From Calliopsis andreniformis (taxonomy: Eukaryota; Arthropoda; Insecta; Hymenoptera; Andrenidae): DNA of 64,000 bases. The notes under the pieces are model-generated. The model ran no database searches. It was not told the origin of the DNA and worked only from the letters and a program-made list of their open reading frames with translations. Positions 1 to 12,300 of this stretch are shown here, piece by piece (position 1 is the stretch's first letter; every line of letters begins with the position of its first letter). The translations under genes were made by a program, and so were the position numbers. Location: contig NW_027480481.1 of the NCBI RefSeq assembly GCF_051401765.1, positions 2,046,001 to 2,110,000 of the forward strand. The letters run 5' to 3'.

Positions 1-60
1 TCTCTATCCACAGACATCAATACTCATCACTCAACACTCAACTCTCCGTTCCCAGTCCTC
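1..60 (+). repeat. Module C, partial at window edge
   Basis: Starts inside the module (TCTCTATCCACAGACATC) and ends with CTCTCCGTTCCCAGTCC. It matches 3,450-3,509 and is cut by the window start. Confidence 0.75.
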
Positions 61-1761
61 TATCTTCAATACTCAATCCTCAATCCTCAATCCTCAATCC
101 TCAATTTTCAATCCTCAATACTCAATCTTCAACCCTCAATGCTCAATCCTCAATCCTCAATCCTCAGTCCTCAATCCACAATCCTCAATCCTCAAACCTC
201 AATCCTCAATCGTCAGCCCTCGTCCTCAATCCTCAACACTCAATCCTCAATCCTCAATCCTCAATCCTCAATCCTCAAACCTCAATTCTCAACCGTCAGT
301 CCTCGTCCTCAAACCTCAACCCTCAATCCTCAATCCTCAATCTTCAATCATCAATACTCAATCTTCAATCCTCAATCTTCAATCCTCAATCCTCAATCCT
401 CAATCCTCAGTCCTCATTCTTCAATCCTCAATCCTCAATCCCCAATCCTCAATCCTCAATCTTCAATCGTCAATACTCAATCTTCAATCCTCAATCCTCA
501 ATCCTCAATCCCCAATCCTCAATCCTCAATTCTCAATCCTCAATCCTCAGTCCTCAGTCCTCAAACCTCAATCCTCAACCCGCAGCCCTCATCCTCAATC
601 CTCAATCCTCAATCCTCAATCCTCAATCTTCAATCCTCAATACTCAATCTTCAATCCTCAATCCTCAGTCCTCAATCTTCAATCCTCAGTGCTCAATCCT
701 CAATCCTCAATCCTCAGTCCTCAATCCTCAATCCTCAATCCTCAAACCTCAATCCTCAACCGTCAGTCCTCGTCCTCAAACCTCAACCCTCAATCCTCAA
801 TCCTCAATCTTCAATCATCAATACTCAATCTTCAATCCTCAATCCTCAATCCTCAATCCCCAATCCTCAATCCTCAATTCTCAATCCTCAATCTTCAATC
901 CTCAATCCTCAATCGTCAATCTTCAATCCTCAATACTCAATCTTCAATCCTCAATCCTCAATCCTCAATCCTCAATCCTCATTCTTCAATCCACAATACA
1001 CAATCCTCAATCTTCAATCCTCAATCCTCAATCCTCAATCCTCAGTCCTCCATCCTCAATCCTCAACCCTCAAACGTCAATCCTCAACCGTCTGTACTCG
1101 TCCTCAATCGTCAACACTCAATCCTCAATCCTCAATCTTCAATCCTCAATACTCAATCTTCAATCCTCAATCCTGAATCCTCAATCGTCAATCCTCGTTC
1201 TTCAATCCTCAATACCCAATCCTCAATCTTCAATCCTCAATACTCAATCCTCAATCCTCAATCCTCAATCCTCAATCCTCAAAATTCAATCCTCAGTCCC
1301 AAATCCTCAATCATCAATACTCAATCCTCAATCCTCAATCTTCAATCCTCAATACTCAATCTTCAATCCTCAGTCCTCGATCCTCAATCATCAAACCTCA
1401 ATCCTCAACCCCCAGCCCTCATCCTTAATCCTCAATCCTCAATCCTCAATCCACAATCTTCAATCCTCAATACTCAACCTTCAATAATCAATCCTCAATC
1501 CTCAATCCTCAATACTCAATACTCAATCGTCAATCCTCAATCCCCAATCCTCAATCTCCAATAATCAATCCTCAATCCTCAATCCTCAATGCTCAATCCG
1601 CAATATCCAATCCTCAATCTTCAATCCTCAACCCTCAATCCTCAATCCTTAATCCTCAATCCCCAATCCTCAGTCCTCAAACCTTAATCCTGAATCCACA
1701 ATCCTGAATCCTCAATCTTCAGCCCTCAGTCCTCAACAATCAGTTGTCAATCCTCAATCCC

Positions 1762-1878
1762 CAATGGAATATCATCAATTCACAGTTTTCAATACTCAAT
1801 ACTCAATCTGCAATCTTCAAATCTCTATCCACAAACATCAATACTCATCACTCAACACTCAACACTCCGTTCCCAGTC
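1762..1878 (+). repeat. Module C, older form
   Basis: Reads GGAATATCATCAATTCACAG, then TTTTCAATAC, CTCAATCTGCAATCTTC, CTCTATCCACAAACATC and CACTCCGTTCCCAGTCC. Related forms lie at 3.39 kb and in the second 5,508-bp unit. Confidence 0.75.
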
Positions 1879-2439
1879 CTCAATCTTCAATCCTCAATCC
1901 TCGATCCTCAATCCTCAATCCTCAATTTTCTATCCTCAATACTCAATCTTCAATCCTCAATGCTCAATCCTCAATCCTCAATCCTCAGTCCTCAATCCAC
2001 AATCCTCACTCCTCAAACCTCAATCCTCAATCGTCAGCCCGCGTCCTCAATCCTCAACACTCAATCCTCAATCCTCATTCTTCAATCCTCAATACCCAAT
2101 ACTCAATCTTCAATCCTCAATCCTCAATCCTCAATCCTCAATTCTCAATCCTCAATCCTCAGTCCTCAGTCCTCAAACCTCAATCCTCAATCCTCAGCCC
2201 TCATCCTCAATCCTCAATCCTCAATCCTCAATCCCCAATGTTCAATCCTCAATACTCAATCCTCAATCCTCAATCCTCAATCCTCAGTCCTCAATCCTCA
2301 ATCTACAATCCTCAATACTCAGTCTTCAATTCTCAATCCTCAATCCTCAATCCTTAAGCGTCAATCCTCAATCCTCAATCCTCAACCGACTTTCCTCGTC
2401 CTCAATCCTCAAACCTCAATCCACAATCCTCAATATTCA

Positions 2440-2720
2440 ACACACAACCCTCATCCATCAATCCTCAATACTCAACCATCAATCCTCGATTCTCAATACT
2501 CAATGGAATATACTGAATTCTCATGGTTGAATATTCAACCGAAAATATTCAATAATCAAATCTCAATCCTCAAACATCAATCCTCAACACTCAATCCTCT
2601 ACACTCAGTCCTCTCTCTTCAATCCTCCATCCTCAATCCTCAATCCTCAAGCGTCAATCCTCAATCCTTAATCCTCAACCCTCAATCCTCAGTCCTCAAA
2701 CCTCAATCCCGAATTGTCAA
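2440..2720 (+). repeat. Anchor module B
   Basis: Diverged module centred on GAATTCTCATGGTTGAA (GAATTC at 2,515), with CAACCGAAAATATTC, a CTCTCTCTTC word and CAAGCGTC, ending in CCCGAATTG. It lies upstream of a module C at 2.78 kb. The exact copy at 8,023 belongs to the second 5,508-bp unit. The sequence is still heptamer-derived but much more diverged than its surroundings. Confidence 0.8.
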
Positions 2721-2781
2721 TCCTGAATCCTCAATCTTCAGCCCTCAGTCCTCAACAATCAGTTGTCAATAATCAATCCTC

Positions 2782-2892
2782 AATAGGATATCCTCAATTC
2801 ACTGTTTTCAATACTCAATCCCCATACTTCAATCTTCAAATCTCAATCCACAAACATCAATTCTCATCACTCTACCCACAACACTCAGTCCT
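2782..2892 (+). repeat. Module C
   Basis: Reads AATAGGATATCCTCAATTCA, then CTGTTTTCAATACTC and CTCATCACTCTACCC. It follows anchor B by about 270 bases. The copy at 8.29 kb has ACAGTTTTC where this one has ACTGTTTTC. Confidence 0.75.
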
Positions 2893-3389
2893 CAATCTTC
2901 AATCGTCAATCCTCAATCCTCAATCCTCAATGTTCAATCCTCAATACTCAATCGTCAATCCTCAATACTCAATATTCAATACTCAATGTTCAATCCTCAA
3001 CAGCCGATCCTCAATCTTCAATCCTCAATCGTCAATCCTCAATCCTCAATCCTCAATCCTCAATCCTCAATCCTCAATCTTCAATCCTCAATCCTCAGTC
3101 CTCAATCCTCAATCCTCAATTTTCAATCCTCAGTCCTCAATCCTCAATCTTCAACCCTCAATCCTCAACACTCAATCCTCGATCCTCAGTCCTCAATCCT
3201 CAATGCTCAATCCTCAATGCTCAATCCGCAATACCCAATCCTAAATCTTCAATCCTCAATCCTCAATCCTCAATCCTTAATCCTCAATCCTCTATCCTCA
3301 GTCCTCAAACCTTAATGCTGAATCCACAATCCTGAATCCTCAATCTTCAGCCCTCAGTCCTCAACAATCAGTCGTCAATCCTCAATCCC

Positions 3390-3508
3390 CAATGAAATAT
3401 CATCAATTCACAGTTTTCAATACTCAATACTCAATCTGCAATCTTCAAATCTCTATCCACAGACATCAATACTCATCACTCAACACTCAACTCTCCGTTC
3501 CCAGTCCT
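3390..3508 (+). repeat. Module C, older form
   Basis: Reads ATGAAATATCATCAATTCAC and ends CTCTCCGTTCCCAGTCC, as at the window start. The copy lies at 8.9 kb. Confidence 0.75.
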
Positions 3509-6500
3509 CTATCTTCAATCCTCAATCCTCAATCCTCAATCCTCAATCCTCAATCCTCAATCCTCAATCGTCAATCTTCAATCCTCAATACTCAATCTTC
3601 AATCCTCAATCCTCAATCCTCAATCGTCAATCCTCATTCTTCAATCCTCAATACCCAATCCTCAATCTTCAATCCTCAATACTCAATCCTCAATCCTCAA
3701 TACTCAATCCTCAATCCTCAAACTTCAATCCTCAGTCCCAAATCCTCAATCCTCAATACTCAATCCTCATTCCTCAATCTTCAATCCTCAATGCTCAATC
3801 TTCAATCCTCAATTCTCAATCCTGAATCCTCAATCCTCATTCTTCAATCCTCAATACCCGATCCTCAATCCCCAGTCCTCAATCTTCAATCCTCAATGGT
3901 CAATCCTCAATCCTCAATCCTCAGTCCTCAATCCTCAATCCTCAAACCTCAAACTTCAATCCTCAACCCTCAATACTCAGTATTCAATACTCAATCCTCA
4001 ATCTTCAATCCTCAATCTTCAATCCTCAATCCTCAATCCTCAATCCTCAATCCTCATTCTTCAATCCTCAATCCTCAATCCCCAATCTTCAATCCTCAAT
4101 ACTCAATCTTCAATCCTCAGACCTCGATCCTCAATCATCAAACCTCAATCCTCAACCCCCAGCCCTTATCCTCAATCCTCGATCCTCAATCCTCAATCCT
4201 CAATTTTCTATCCTCGATACTCAATCTTCAATCCTCAATACTCAATCTTCAATCCTCAATACTCAATCCTCATTCCTCAATCCTCATTCCTCAATCCTCA
4301 ATACCCAATCCTCAATCTTCAATCCTCAATCCTCAATCCTCAATTCTCAATCCTCAATCCTCTGTCCTCAGTCCTCAAACCTCAATCCTCAACCCTCAGC
4401 CCTCATCCTCAATCCTCAATCCTCAATCCTCAATCCTCAATCTTCAATCCTCAATACTCAATCTTCAATCCTCAATCCTCTGTCCTCAATCTTCAATCCT
4501 CAATGCTCAATCCTCAATCCTCAATCCTCAGTCCTCAATCCTCAATCCTCAAACCGCAATCCTCAACCGTCAGTCCTCGTCCTCAAACCTCAACGCTCAA
4601 TCCTCAATCCTCAATCTTCAATCATCAATACTCAATCTTCAATACTCAATCCTCAATCCTCAATCCCCAATCCTCAATCCTCAATCCTCAATCCTCAATC
4701 CTCAATCTTCAATCCCCAATCCTCAATCGTCAATCTTCAATCCTCAATACTCAATCTCCAATCCTCAATCCTCAATCCTCAATCGTCAATCCTCATTCTT
4801 CAATCCTCAATACACAATCCTCAATCTTCAGTCCTCAATCCTCAATCCTCAATTCTCAGCCCTCAATCCTCAATCCTCAGACCTCAGACATAAATACTCA
4901 ACCCTCAGTCCTCGTCCTCAATCCACAACCCTCAATCCTCAATTCTCAGTCCTCAAACCTCAATCCTCAATCCTCAGACCTCAATCCTCAACCGTCAGTC
5001 CCCGTCCTCAATCCTCAAACATCAACCCTCAACCCTCAATCTTCAATCATTAATACTCAATCTTCAATCCTCAATCCTCAATCCTCAATCCTCAACCCTC
5101 AATCCTCAGTCCTCAAACCTCAATCCGGAATCCTCAATCCTGAATCCTCAATCTTCAGCCGTCAGTCCTCAACAATCAATTCTCAATCCTCAATCCTCAA
5201 TCTTCAATCCTCAATCCTCAATCTGCAAACCTCGATCCTCTATCTTCAATCCTCAATCCTCAATCCTCAATCCTCAATCCTCATTCTTCAATCCTCAATC
5301 CTCAATCCCCAATCTTCAATCCTCAATACTCAATCTTCAATCCTCAGTCCTCGATCCTCAATCATCAAACCTCAATCCTCAACCCCCAGCCCTCATCCTC
5401 AATCCTCGATCCTCAATCCTCAATCCTCAATTTTCTATCCTCAATACTCAATCTTCAATCCTCAATACTCAATCTTCAATCCTCAATACTCAATCCTCAT
5501 TCCTCAATCCTCATTCTTCAATCCTCAATACCCAATCCTTAATCTTCAATCCTCAATACTCAATCCTCAATTCTCAATCCTCACTCCTCTGTCCTCAGTC
5601 CTCAAACCTCAATCCTCAACCCTCAGCCCTCATCCTCAATCCTCAATCCTCAATCCTCAATCCTCAATCTTCAATCCTCAATACTCAATCTTCAACCCTC
5701 AATCCTCTGTCCTCAATCTTCAATCCTCAATGCTCAATCCTCAATCCTCAATCCTCAGTCCTCAATCCTCAATCCTCAATCCTCAAACCTCAATTCTCAA
5801 CCGTCAGTCCTCGTCCTCAAACCTCAACCCTCAATCCTCAATCCTCAATCTTCAATCATCAATACTCAATCTTCAATCCTCAATCTTCAATCCTCAATCC
5901 TCAATCCTCAATCCTCAGTCCTCATTCTTCAATCCTCAATCCTCAATCCCCAATCCTCAATCCTCAATCTTCAATCGTCAATACTCAATCTTCAATCCTC
6001 AATCCTCAATCCTCAATCCCCAATCCTCAATCCTCAATTCTCAATCCTCAATCCTCAGTCCTCAGTCCTCAAACCTCAATCCTCAACCCGCAGCCCTCAT
6101 CCTCAATCCTCAATCCTCAATCCTCAATCCTCAATCTTCAATCCTCAATACTCAATCTTCAATCCTCAATCCTCAGTCCTCAATCTTCAATCCTCAGTGC
6201 TCAATCCTCAATCCTCAATCCTCAGTCCTCAATCCTCAATCCTCAATCCTCAAACCTCAATCCTCAACCGTCAGTCCTCGTCCTCAAACCTCAACCCTCA
6301 ATCCTCAATCCTCAATCTTCAATCATCAATACTCAATCTTCAATCCTCAATCCTCAATCCTCAATCCCCAATCCTCAATCCTCAATCCTCAATCCTCAAT
6401 CTTCAATCCTCAATCCTCAATCGTCAATCTTCAATCCTCAATACTCAATCTTCAATCCTCAATCCTCAATCCTCAATCCTCAATCCTCATTCTTCAATCC

Positions 6501-7269
6501 ACAATACACAATCCTCAATCTTCAATCCTCAATCCTCAATCCTCAATCCTCAGTCCTCCATCCTCAATGCTCAACCCTCAAACGTCAATCCTCAACCGTC
6601 TGTACTCGTCCTCAATCGTCAACACTCAATCCTCAATCCTCAATCTTCAATCCTCAATACTCAATCTTCAATCCTCAATCCTGAATCCTCAATCGTCAAT
6701 CCTCATTCTTCAATCCTCAATACCCAATCCTCAATCTTCAATCCTCAATACTCAATCCTCAATCCTCAATCCTCAATCCTCAATCCTCAAAATTCAATCC
6801 TCAGTCCCAAATCCTCAATCATCAATACTCAATCCTCAATCCTCAATCTTCAATCCTCAATACTCAATCTTCAATCCTCAGTCCTCGATCCTCAATCATC
6901 AAACCTCAATCCTCAACCCCCAGCCCTCATCCTTAATCCTCAATCCTCAATCCTCAATCCACAATCTTCAATCCTCAATACTCAACCTTCAATAATCAAT
7001 CCTCAATCCTCAATCCTCAATACTCAATACTCAATCGTCAATCCTCAATCCCCAATCCTCAATCTCCAATAATCAATCCTCAATCCTCAATCCTCAATGC
7101 TCAATCCGCAATATCCAATCCTCAATCTTCAATCCTCAACCCTCAATCCTCAATCCTTAATCCTCAATCCCCAATCCTCAGTCCTCAAACCTTAATCCTG
7201 AATCCACAATCCTGAATCCTCAATCTTCAGCCCTCAGTCCTCAACAATCAGTTGTCAATCCTCAATCCC

Positions 7270-7386
7270 CAATGGAATATCATCAATTCACAGTTTTCAA
7301 TACTCAATACTCAATCTGCAATCTTCAAATCTCTATCCACAAACATCAATACTCATCACTCAACACTCAACACTCCGTTCCCAGTC
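7270..7386 (+). repeat. Module C, older form
   Basis: Copy of the 1,762-1,878 module at offset 5,508. Confidence 0.75.
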
Positions 7387-7947
7387 CTCAATCTTCAATC
7401 CTCAATCCTCGATCCTCAATCCTCAATCCTCAATTTTCTATCCTCAATACTCAATCTTCAATCCTCAATGCTCAATCCTCAATCCTCAATCCTCAGTCCT
7501 CAATCCACAATCCTCACTCCTCAAACCTCAATCCTCAATCGTCAGCCCGCGTCCTCAATCCTCAACACTCAATCCTCAATCCTCATTCTTCAATCCTCAA
7601 TACCCAATACTCAATCTTCAATCCTCAATCCTCAATCCTCAATCCTCAATTCTCAATCCTCAATCCTCAGTCCTCAGTCCTCAAACCTCAATCCTCAATC
7701 CTCAGCCCTCATCCTCAATCCTCAATCCTCAATCCTCAATCCCCAATGTTCAATCCTCAATACTCAATCCTCAATCCTCAATCCTCAATCCTCAGTCCTC
7801 AATCCTCAATCTACAATCCTCAATACTCAGTCTTCAATTCTCAATCCTCAATCCTCAATCCTTAAGCGTCAATCCTCAATCCTCAATCCTCAACCGACTT
7901 TCCTCGTCCTCAATCCTCAAACCTCAATCCACAATCCTCAATATTCA

Positions 7948-8228
7948 ACACACAACCCTCATCCATCAATCCTCAATACTCAACCATCAATCCTCGATTC
8001 TCAATACTCAATGGAATATACTGAATTCTCATGGTTGAATATTCAACCGAAAATATTCAATAATCAAATCTCAATCCTCAAACATCAATCCTCAACACTC
8101 AATCCTCTACACTCAGTCCTCTCTCTTCAATCCTCCATCCTCAATCCTCAATCCTCAAGCGTCAATCCTCAATCCTTAATCCTCAACCCTCAATCCTCAG
8201 TCCTCAAACCTCAATCCCGAATTCTCAA
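7948..8228 (+). repeat. Anchor module B
   Basis: Copy of the 2.5-kb anchor at offset 5,508, with GAATTC at 8,023. It differs at its end (CCCGAATTC here, CCCGAATTG upstream). Confidence 0.8.
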
Positions 8229-8289
8229 TCCTGAATCCTCAATCTTCAGCCCTCAGTCCTCAACAATCAGTTGTCAATCCTCAATCCTC

Positions 8290-8400
8290 AATAGGATATC
8301 CTCAATTCACAGTTTTCAATACTCAATCCCCATACTTCAATCTTCAAATCTCAATCCACAAACATCAATTCTCATCACTCTACCCACAACACTCAGTCCT
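8290..8400 (+). repeat. Module C
   Basis: Copy of the 2,782-2,892 module at offset 5,508. Confidence 0.75.
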
Positions 8401-8897
8401 CAATCTTCAATCGTCAATCCTCAATCCTCAATCCTCAATGTTCAATCCTCAATACTCAATCTTCAATCCTCAATACTCAATATTCAATACTCAATGTTCA
8501 ATCCTCAACAGCCGATCCTCAATCTTCAATCCTCAATCGTCAATCCTCAATCCTCAATCCTCAATCCTCAATCCTCAATCCTCAATCTTCAATCCTCAAT
8601 CCTCAGTCCTCAATCCTCAATCCTCAATTTTCAATCCTCAGTCCTCAATCCTCAATCTTCAACCCTCAATCCTCAACACTCAATCCTCGATCCTCAGTCC
8701 TCAATCCTCAATGCTCAATCCTCAATGCTCAATCCGCAATACCCAATCCTAAATCTTCAATCCTCAATCCTCAATCCTCAATCCTTAATCCTCAATCCTC
8801 TATCCTCAGTCCTCAAACCTTAATGCTGAATCCACAATCCTGAATCCTCAATCTTCAGCCCTCAGTCCTCAACAATCAGTCGTCAATCCTCAATCCC

Positions 8898-9016
8898 CAA
8901 TGAAATATCATCAATTCACAGTTTTCAATACTCAATACTCAATCTGCAATCTTCAAATCTCTATCCACAGACATCAATACTCATCACTCAACACTCAACT
9001 CTCCGTTCCCAGTCCT
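8898..9016 (+). repeat. Module C, older form
   Basis: Copy of the 3,390-3,508 module at offset 5,508. Confidence 0.75.
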
Positions 9017-11266
9017 CTATCTTCAATCCTCAATCCTCAATCCTCAATCCTCAATCCTCAATCCTCAATCCTCAATCGTCAATCTTCAATCCTCAATACT
9101 CAATCTTCAATCCTCAATCCTCAATCCTCAATCGTCAATCCTCATTCTTCAATCCTCAATACCCAATCCTCAATCTTCAATCCTCAATACTCAATCCTCA
9201 ATCCTCAATACTCAATCCTCAATCCTCAAACTTCAATCCTCAGTCCCAAATCCTCAATCCTCAATACTCAATCCTCATTCCTCAATCTTCAATCCTCAAT
9301 GCTCAATCTTCAATCCTCAGTTCTCAATCCTGAATCCTCAATCCTCATTCTTCAATCCTCAATACCCGATCCTCAATCCCCAGTCCTCAATCTTCAATCC
9401 TCAATGGTCAATCCTCAATCCTCAATCCTCAGTCCTCAATCCTCAATCCTCAAACCTCAAACTTCAATCCTCAACCCTCAATACTCAGTATTCAATACTC
9501 AATCCTCAATCTTCAATCCTCAATCTTCAATCCTCAATCCTCAATCCTCAATCCTCAATCCTCATTCTTCAATCCTCAATCCTCAATCCCCAATCTTCAA
9601 TCCTCAATACTCAATCTTCAATCCTCAGACCTCGATCCTCAATCATCAAACCTCAATCCTCAACCCCCAGCCCTTATCCTCAATCCTCGATCCTCAATCC
9701 TCAATCCTCAATTTTCTATCCTCGATACTCAATCTTCAATCCTCAATACTCAATCTTCAATCCTCAATACTCAATCCTCATTCCTCAATCCTCATTCCTC
9801 AATCCTCAATACCCAATCCTCAATCTTCAATCCTCAATCCTCAATCCTCAATTCTCAATCCTCAATCCTCTGTCCTCAGTCCTCAAACCTCAATCCTCAA
9901 CCCTCAGCCCTCATCCTCAATCCTCAATCCTCAATCCTCAATCCTCAATCTTCAATCCTCAATACTCAATCTTCAATCCTCAATCCTCTGTCCTGAATCT
10001 TCAATCCTCAATGCTCAATCCTGAATCCTCAATCCTCAGTCCTCAATCCTCAATCCTCAAACCGCAATCCTCAACCGTCAGTCCTCGTCCTCAAACCTCA
10101 ACGCTCAATCCTCAATCCTCAATCTTCAATCATCAATACTCAATCTTCAATACTCAATCCTCAATCCTCAATCCCCAATCCTCAATCCTCAATCCTCAAT
10201 CCTCAATCCTCAATCTTCAATCCCCAATCCTCAATCGTCAATCTTCAATCCTCAATACTCAATCTCCAATCCTCAATCCTCAATCCTCAATCGTCAATCC
10301 TCATTCTTCAATCCTCAATACACAATCCTCAATCTTCAATCCTCAATCCTCAATCCTCAATTCTCAGCCCTCAATCCTCAATCCTCAGACCTCAGACATA
10401 AATACTCAACCCTCAGTCCTCGTCCTCAATCCACAACCCTCAATCCTCAATTCTCAGTCCTCAAACCTCAATCCTCAATCCTCAGACCTCAATCCTCAAC
10501 CGTCAGTCCCCGTCCTCAATCCTCAAACATCAACCCTCAACACTCAATCTTCAATCATTAATACTCAATCTTCAATCCTCAATCCTCAATCCTCAATCCT
10601 CAACCCTCAATCCTCAGTCCTCAAACCTCAATCCGGAATCCTCAATCCTGAATCCTCAATCTTCAGCCGTCAGTCCTCAACAATCAATTCTCAATCCTCA
10701 ATCCTCAATCTTCAATCCTCAATCCTCAATCTGCAAACCTCGATCCTCTATCTTCAATCCTCAATCCTCAATCCTCAATCCTCAATCCTCATTCTTCAAT
10801 CCTCAATCCTCAATCCCCAATCTTCAATCCTCAATACTCAATCTTCAATCCTCAGTCCTCGATCCTCAATCATCAAACCTCAATCCTCAACCCCCAGCCC
10901 TCATCCTCAATCCTCGATCCTCAATCCTCAATCCTCAATTTTCTATCCTCAATACTCAATCTTCAATCCTCAATACTCAATCTTCAATCCTCAATACTCA
11001 ATCCTCATTCCTCAATCCTCATTCTTCAATCCTCAATACCCAATCCTTAATCTTCAATCCTCAATACTCAATCCTCAATTCTCAATCCTCACTCCTCTGT
11101 CCTCAGTCCTCAAACCTCAATCCTCAACCCTCAGCCCTCATCCTCAATCCTCAATCCTCAATCCTCAATCCTCAATCTTCAATCCTCAATACTCAATCTT
11201 CAACCCTCAATCCTCTGTCCTCAATCTTCAATCCTCAATGCTCAATCCTCAATCCTCAATCCTCAG

Positions 11267-11384
11267 TCCTCAATCCTCAATCCTCAATCCTCAAACCGCA
11301 ATCCTCAACCGTCAGTCCTCGTCCTCAAACCTCAACCCTCAATCCTCAATCCTCAATCTTCAATCATCAATACTCAATCTTCAA
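11267..11384 (+). repeat. Truncated start of a third 5,508-bp unit
   Basis: These bases match 5,759-5,876 at the 5,508 offset, with a few substitutions (for example AAACCGCAATC here, AAACCTCAATT there). They then switch to a different arrangement at about 11,385. The switch point is a candidate recombination junction between the first HOR family and the 3.5-kb family that follows. The start is shared with the neighbouring block, so the boundary is approximate. Confidence 0.6.
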
Positions 11385-11849
11385 TAATCAATCCTCAATC
11401 CACAATCCCCAATCCTCAATCCTCAATCCTCAATCCTCAATCCTCAATCTTCAATCCCCAATCCTCAATCGTCAATCTTCAATCCTCAATACTCAATCTT
11501 CAATCCTCAATCCTCAATCCTCAATCGTCAATCCTCATTCTTCAATCCTCAATACACAATCCTCAATCTTCAATCCTCAATCCTCAATCCTCAATTCTCA
11601 GTCCTCAATCCTCAATCCTCAGACCTCAGACATAAATACTCAACCCTCAGTCCTCGTCCTCAATCCACAACCCTCAATCCTCAATTCTCAGTCCTCAAAC
11701 CTCAATCCTCAATCCTCAGACCTCAATCCTCAACCGTCAGTCCCCGTCCTCAATCCTCAAACATCAACCCTCAACCCTCAATCTTCAATCATTAATACTC
11801 AATCTTCAATCCTCAATCCTCAATCCTCAATCCTCAATTCTCAATCCTC

Positions 11850-12130
11850 AACATTCAACACACGACCCTCAACCATCAATCCTCAATACTCAACCATCAA
11901 TCCTCAATTCTCAATACTCAATAGAATATCCTGAATTCCCATGATTCAATACTCAATCCTCAATATTCAATAATCAAATCTCAATCCTCAAACATCAGCT
12001 CTCAACATTCAATCCTCAATACTCAGTCCTCTCTCTTCAATCCTACATCCTCAATCCTCAATCCTCAAGCGTCAATCCGCAATCCTCAATCCTCAACCCT
12101 CAATCCTCAGACCTCAATCCTCAATCCGGA
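11850..12130 (+). repeat. Anchor module A
   Basis: Diverged module with GAATTCCCATGATTC (GAATTC at 11,933), preceded by CATTCAACACACGACC, then CTCTCTCTTC, CAAGCGTC and CCGGAATCC at 12,126. The A form has one heptamer more than the B form between GAATTC and the CCGG/CCCG position (193 versus 186 bases). Confidence 0.8.
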
Positions 12131-12300
12131 ATCCTCAATCCTGAATCCTCAATCTTCAGCCGTCAGTCCTCAACAATCAATTCTCAATCCTCAATCCTCA
12201 ATCTTCAATCCTCAATCCTCAGTCCACAATCCTCAATCCTCAATCTTCAATCCTCAATACTCAATCTTCAATCCTCAATCCTCAATCCTCAATCGTCAAT

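Larger units (their letters stand above)
251..5758 (+). repeat. Higher-order repeat, 5,508-bp unit, copy 1
   Basis: Rare variant heptamers in this stretch recur exactly 5,508 bases downstream. Examples are the anchor GAATTC at 2,515 and 8,023, and the ATGGAATATCATC block at 1,764 and 7,272. Homology starts near 251; upstream of that the two sequences differ. I noted about a dozen substitutions between the copies and no indel, so identity is well above 99%. The unit contains one anchor B (about 2.5 kb) and three module C copies (1.76, 2.78 and 3.39 kb). 5,508 is not a multiple of 7, because the unit includes 6-base register-shifting heptamer variants. Boundaries are circular and arbitrary to within tens of bases. 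Confidence 0.9.
5759..11266 (+). repeat. Higher-order repeat, 5,508-bp unit, copy 2
   Basis: This is the direct tandem copy of the preceding unit, at a constant offset of 5,508. Examples of single-base differences are 1,197 G versus 6,705 A, the AA at about 2,769 versus CC at 8,277, and C at about 4,513 versus G at 10,021. Identity carries on about 118 bases beyond the end of the unit, to about 11,384, before the sequence departs (TCAATAATC instead of TCAATCCTC). That overlap is what a third copy truncated by a later exchange would leave. The near-identity implies a recent duplication or active homogenisation. Confidence 0.9.

Noticed and set aside
139..1176. Resemblance to a heptad-repeat protein such as the RNA polymerase II C-terminal domain
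   Set aside because: The sequence lacks the YSPTSPS pattern and has no upstream catalytic domain. The heptapeptide period is forced by a 7-base DNA repeat.
2500..2530. TATA-like and ATG-containing words in anchors A and B (GAATATACTGAATTCTCATGG) as a promoter and start
   Set aside because: The words vary between copies, sit inside a diverged heptamer module and lead into no constrained coding frame.
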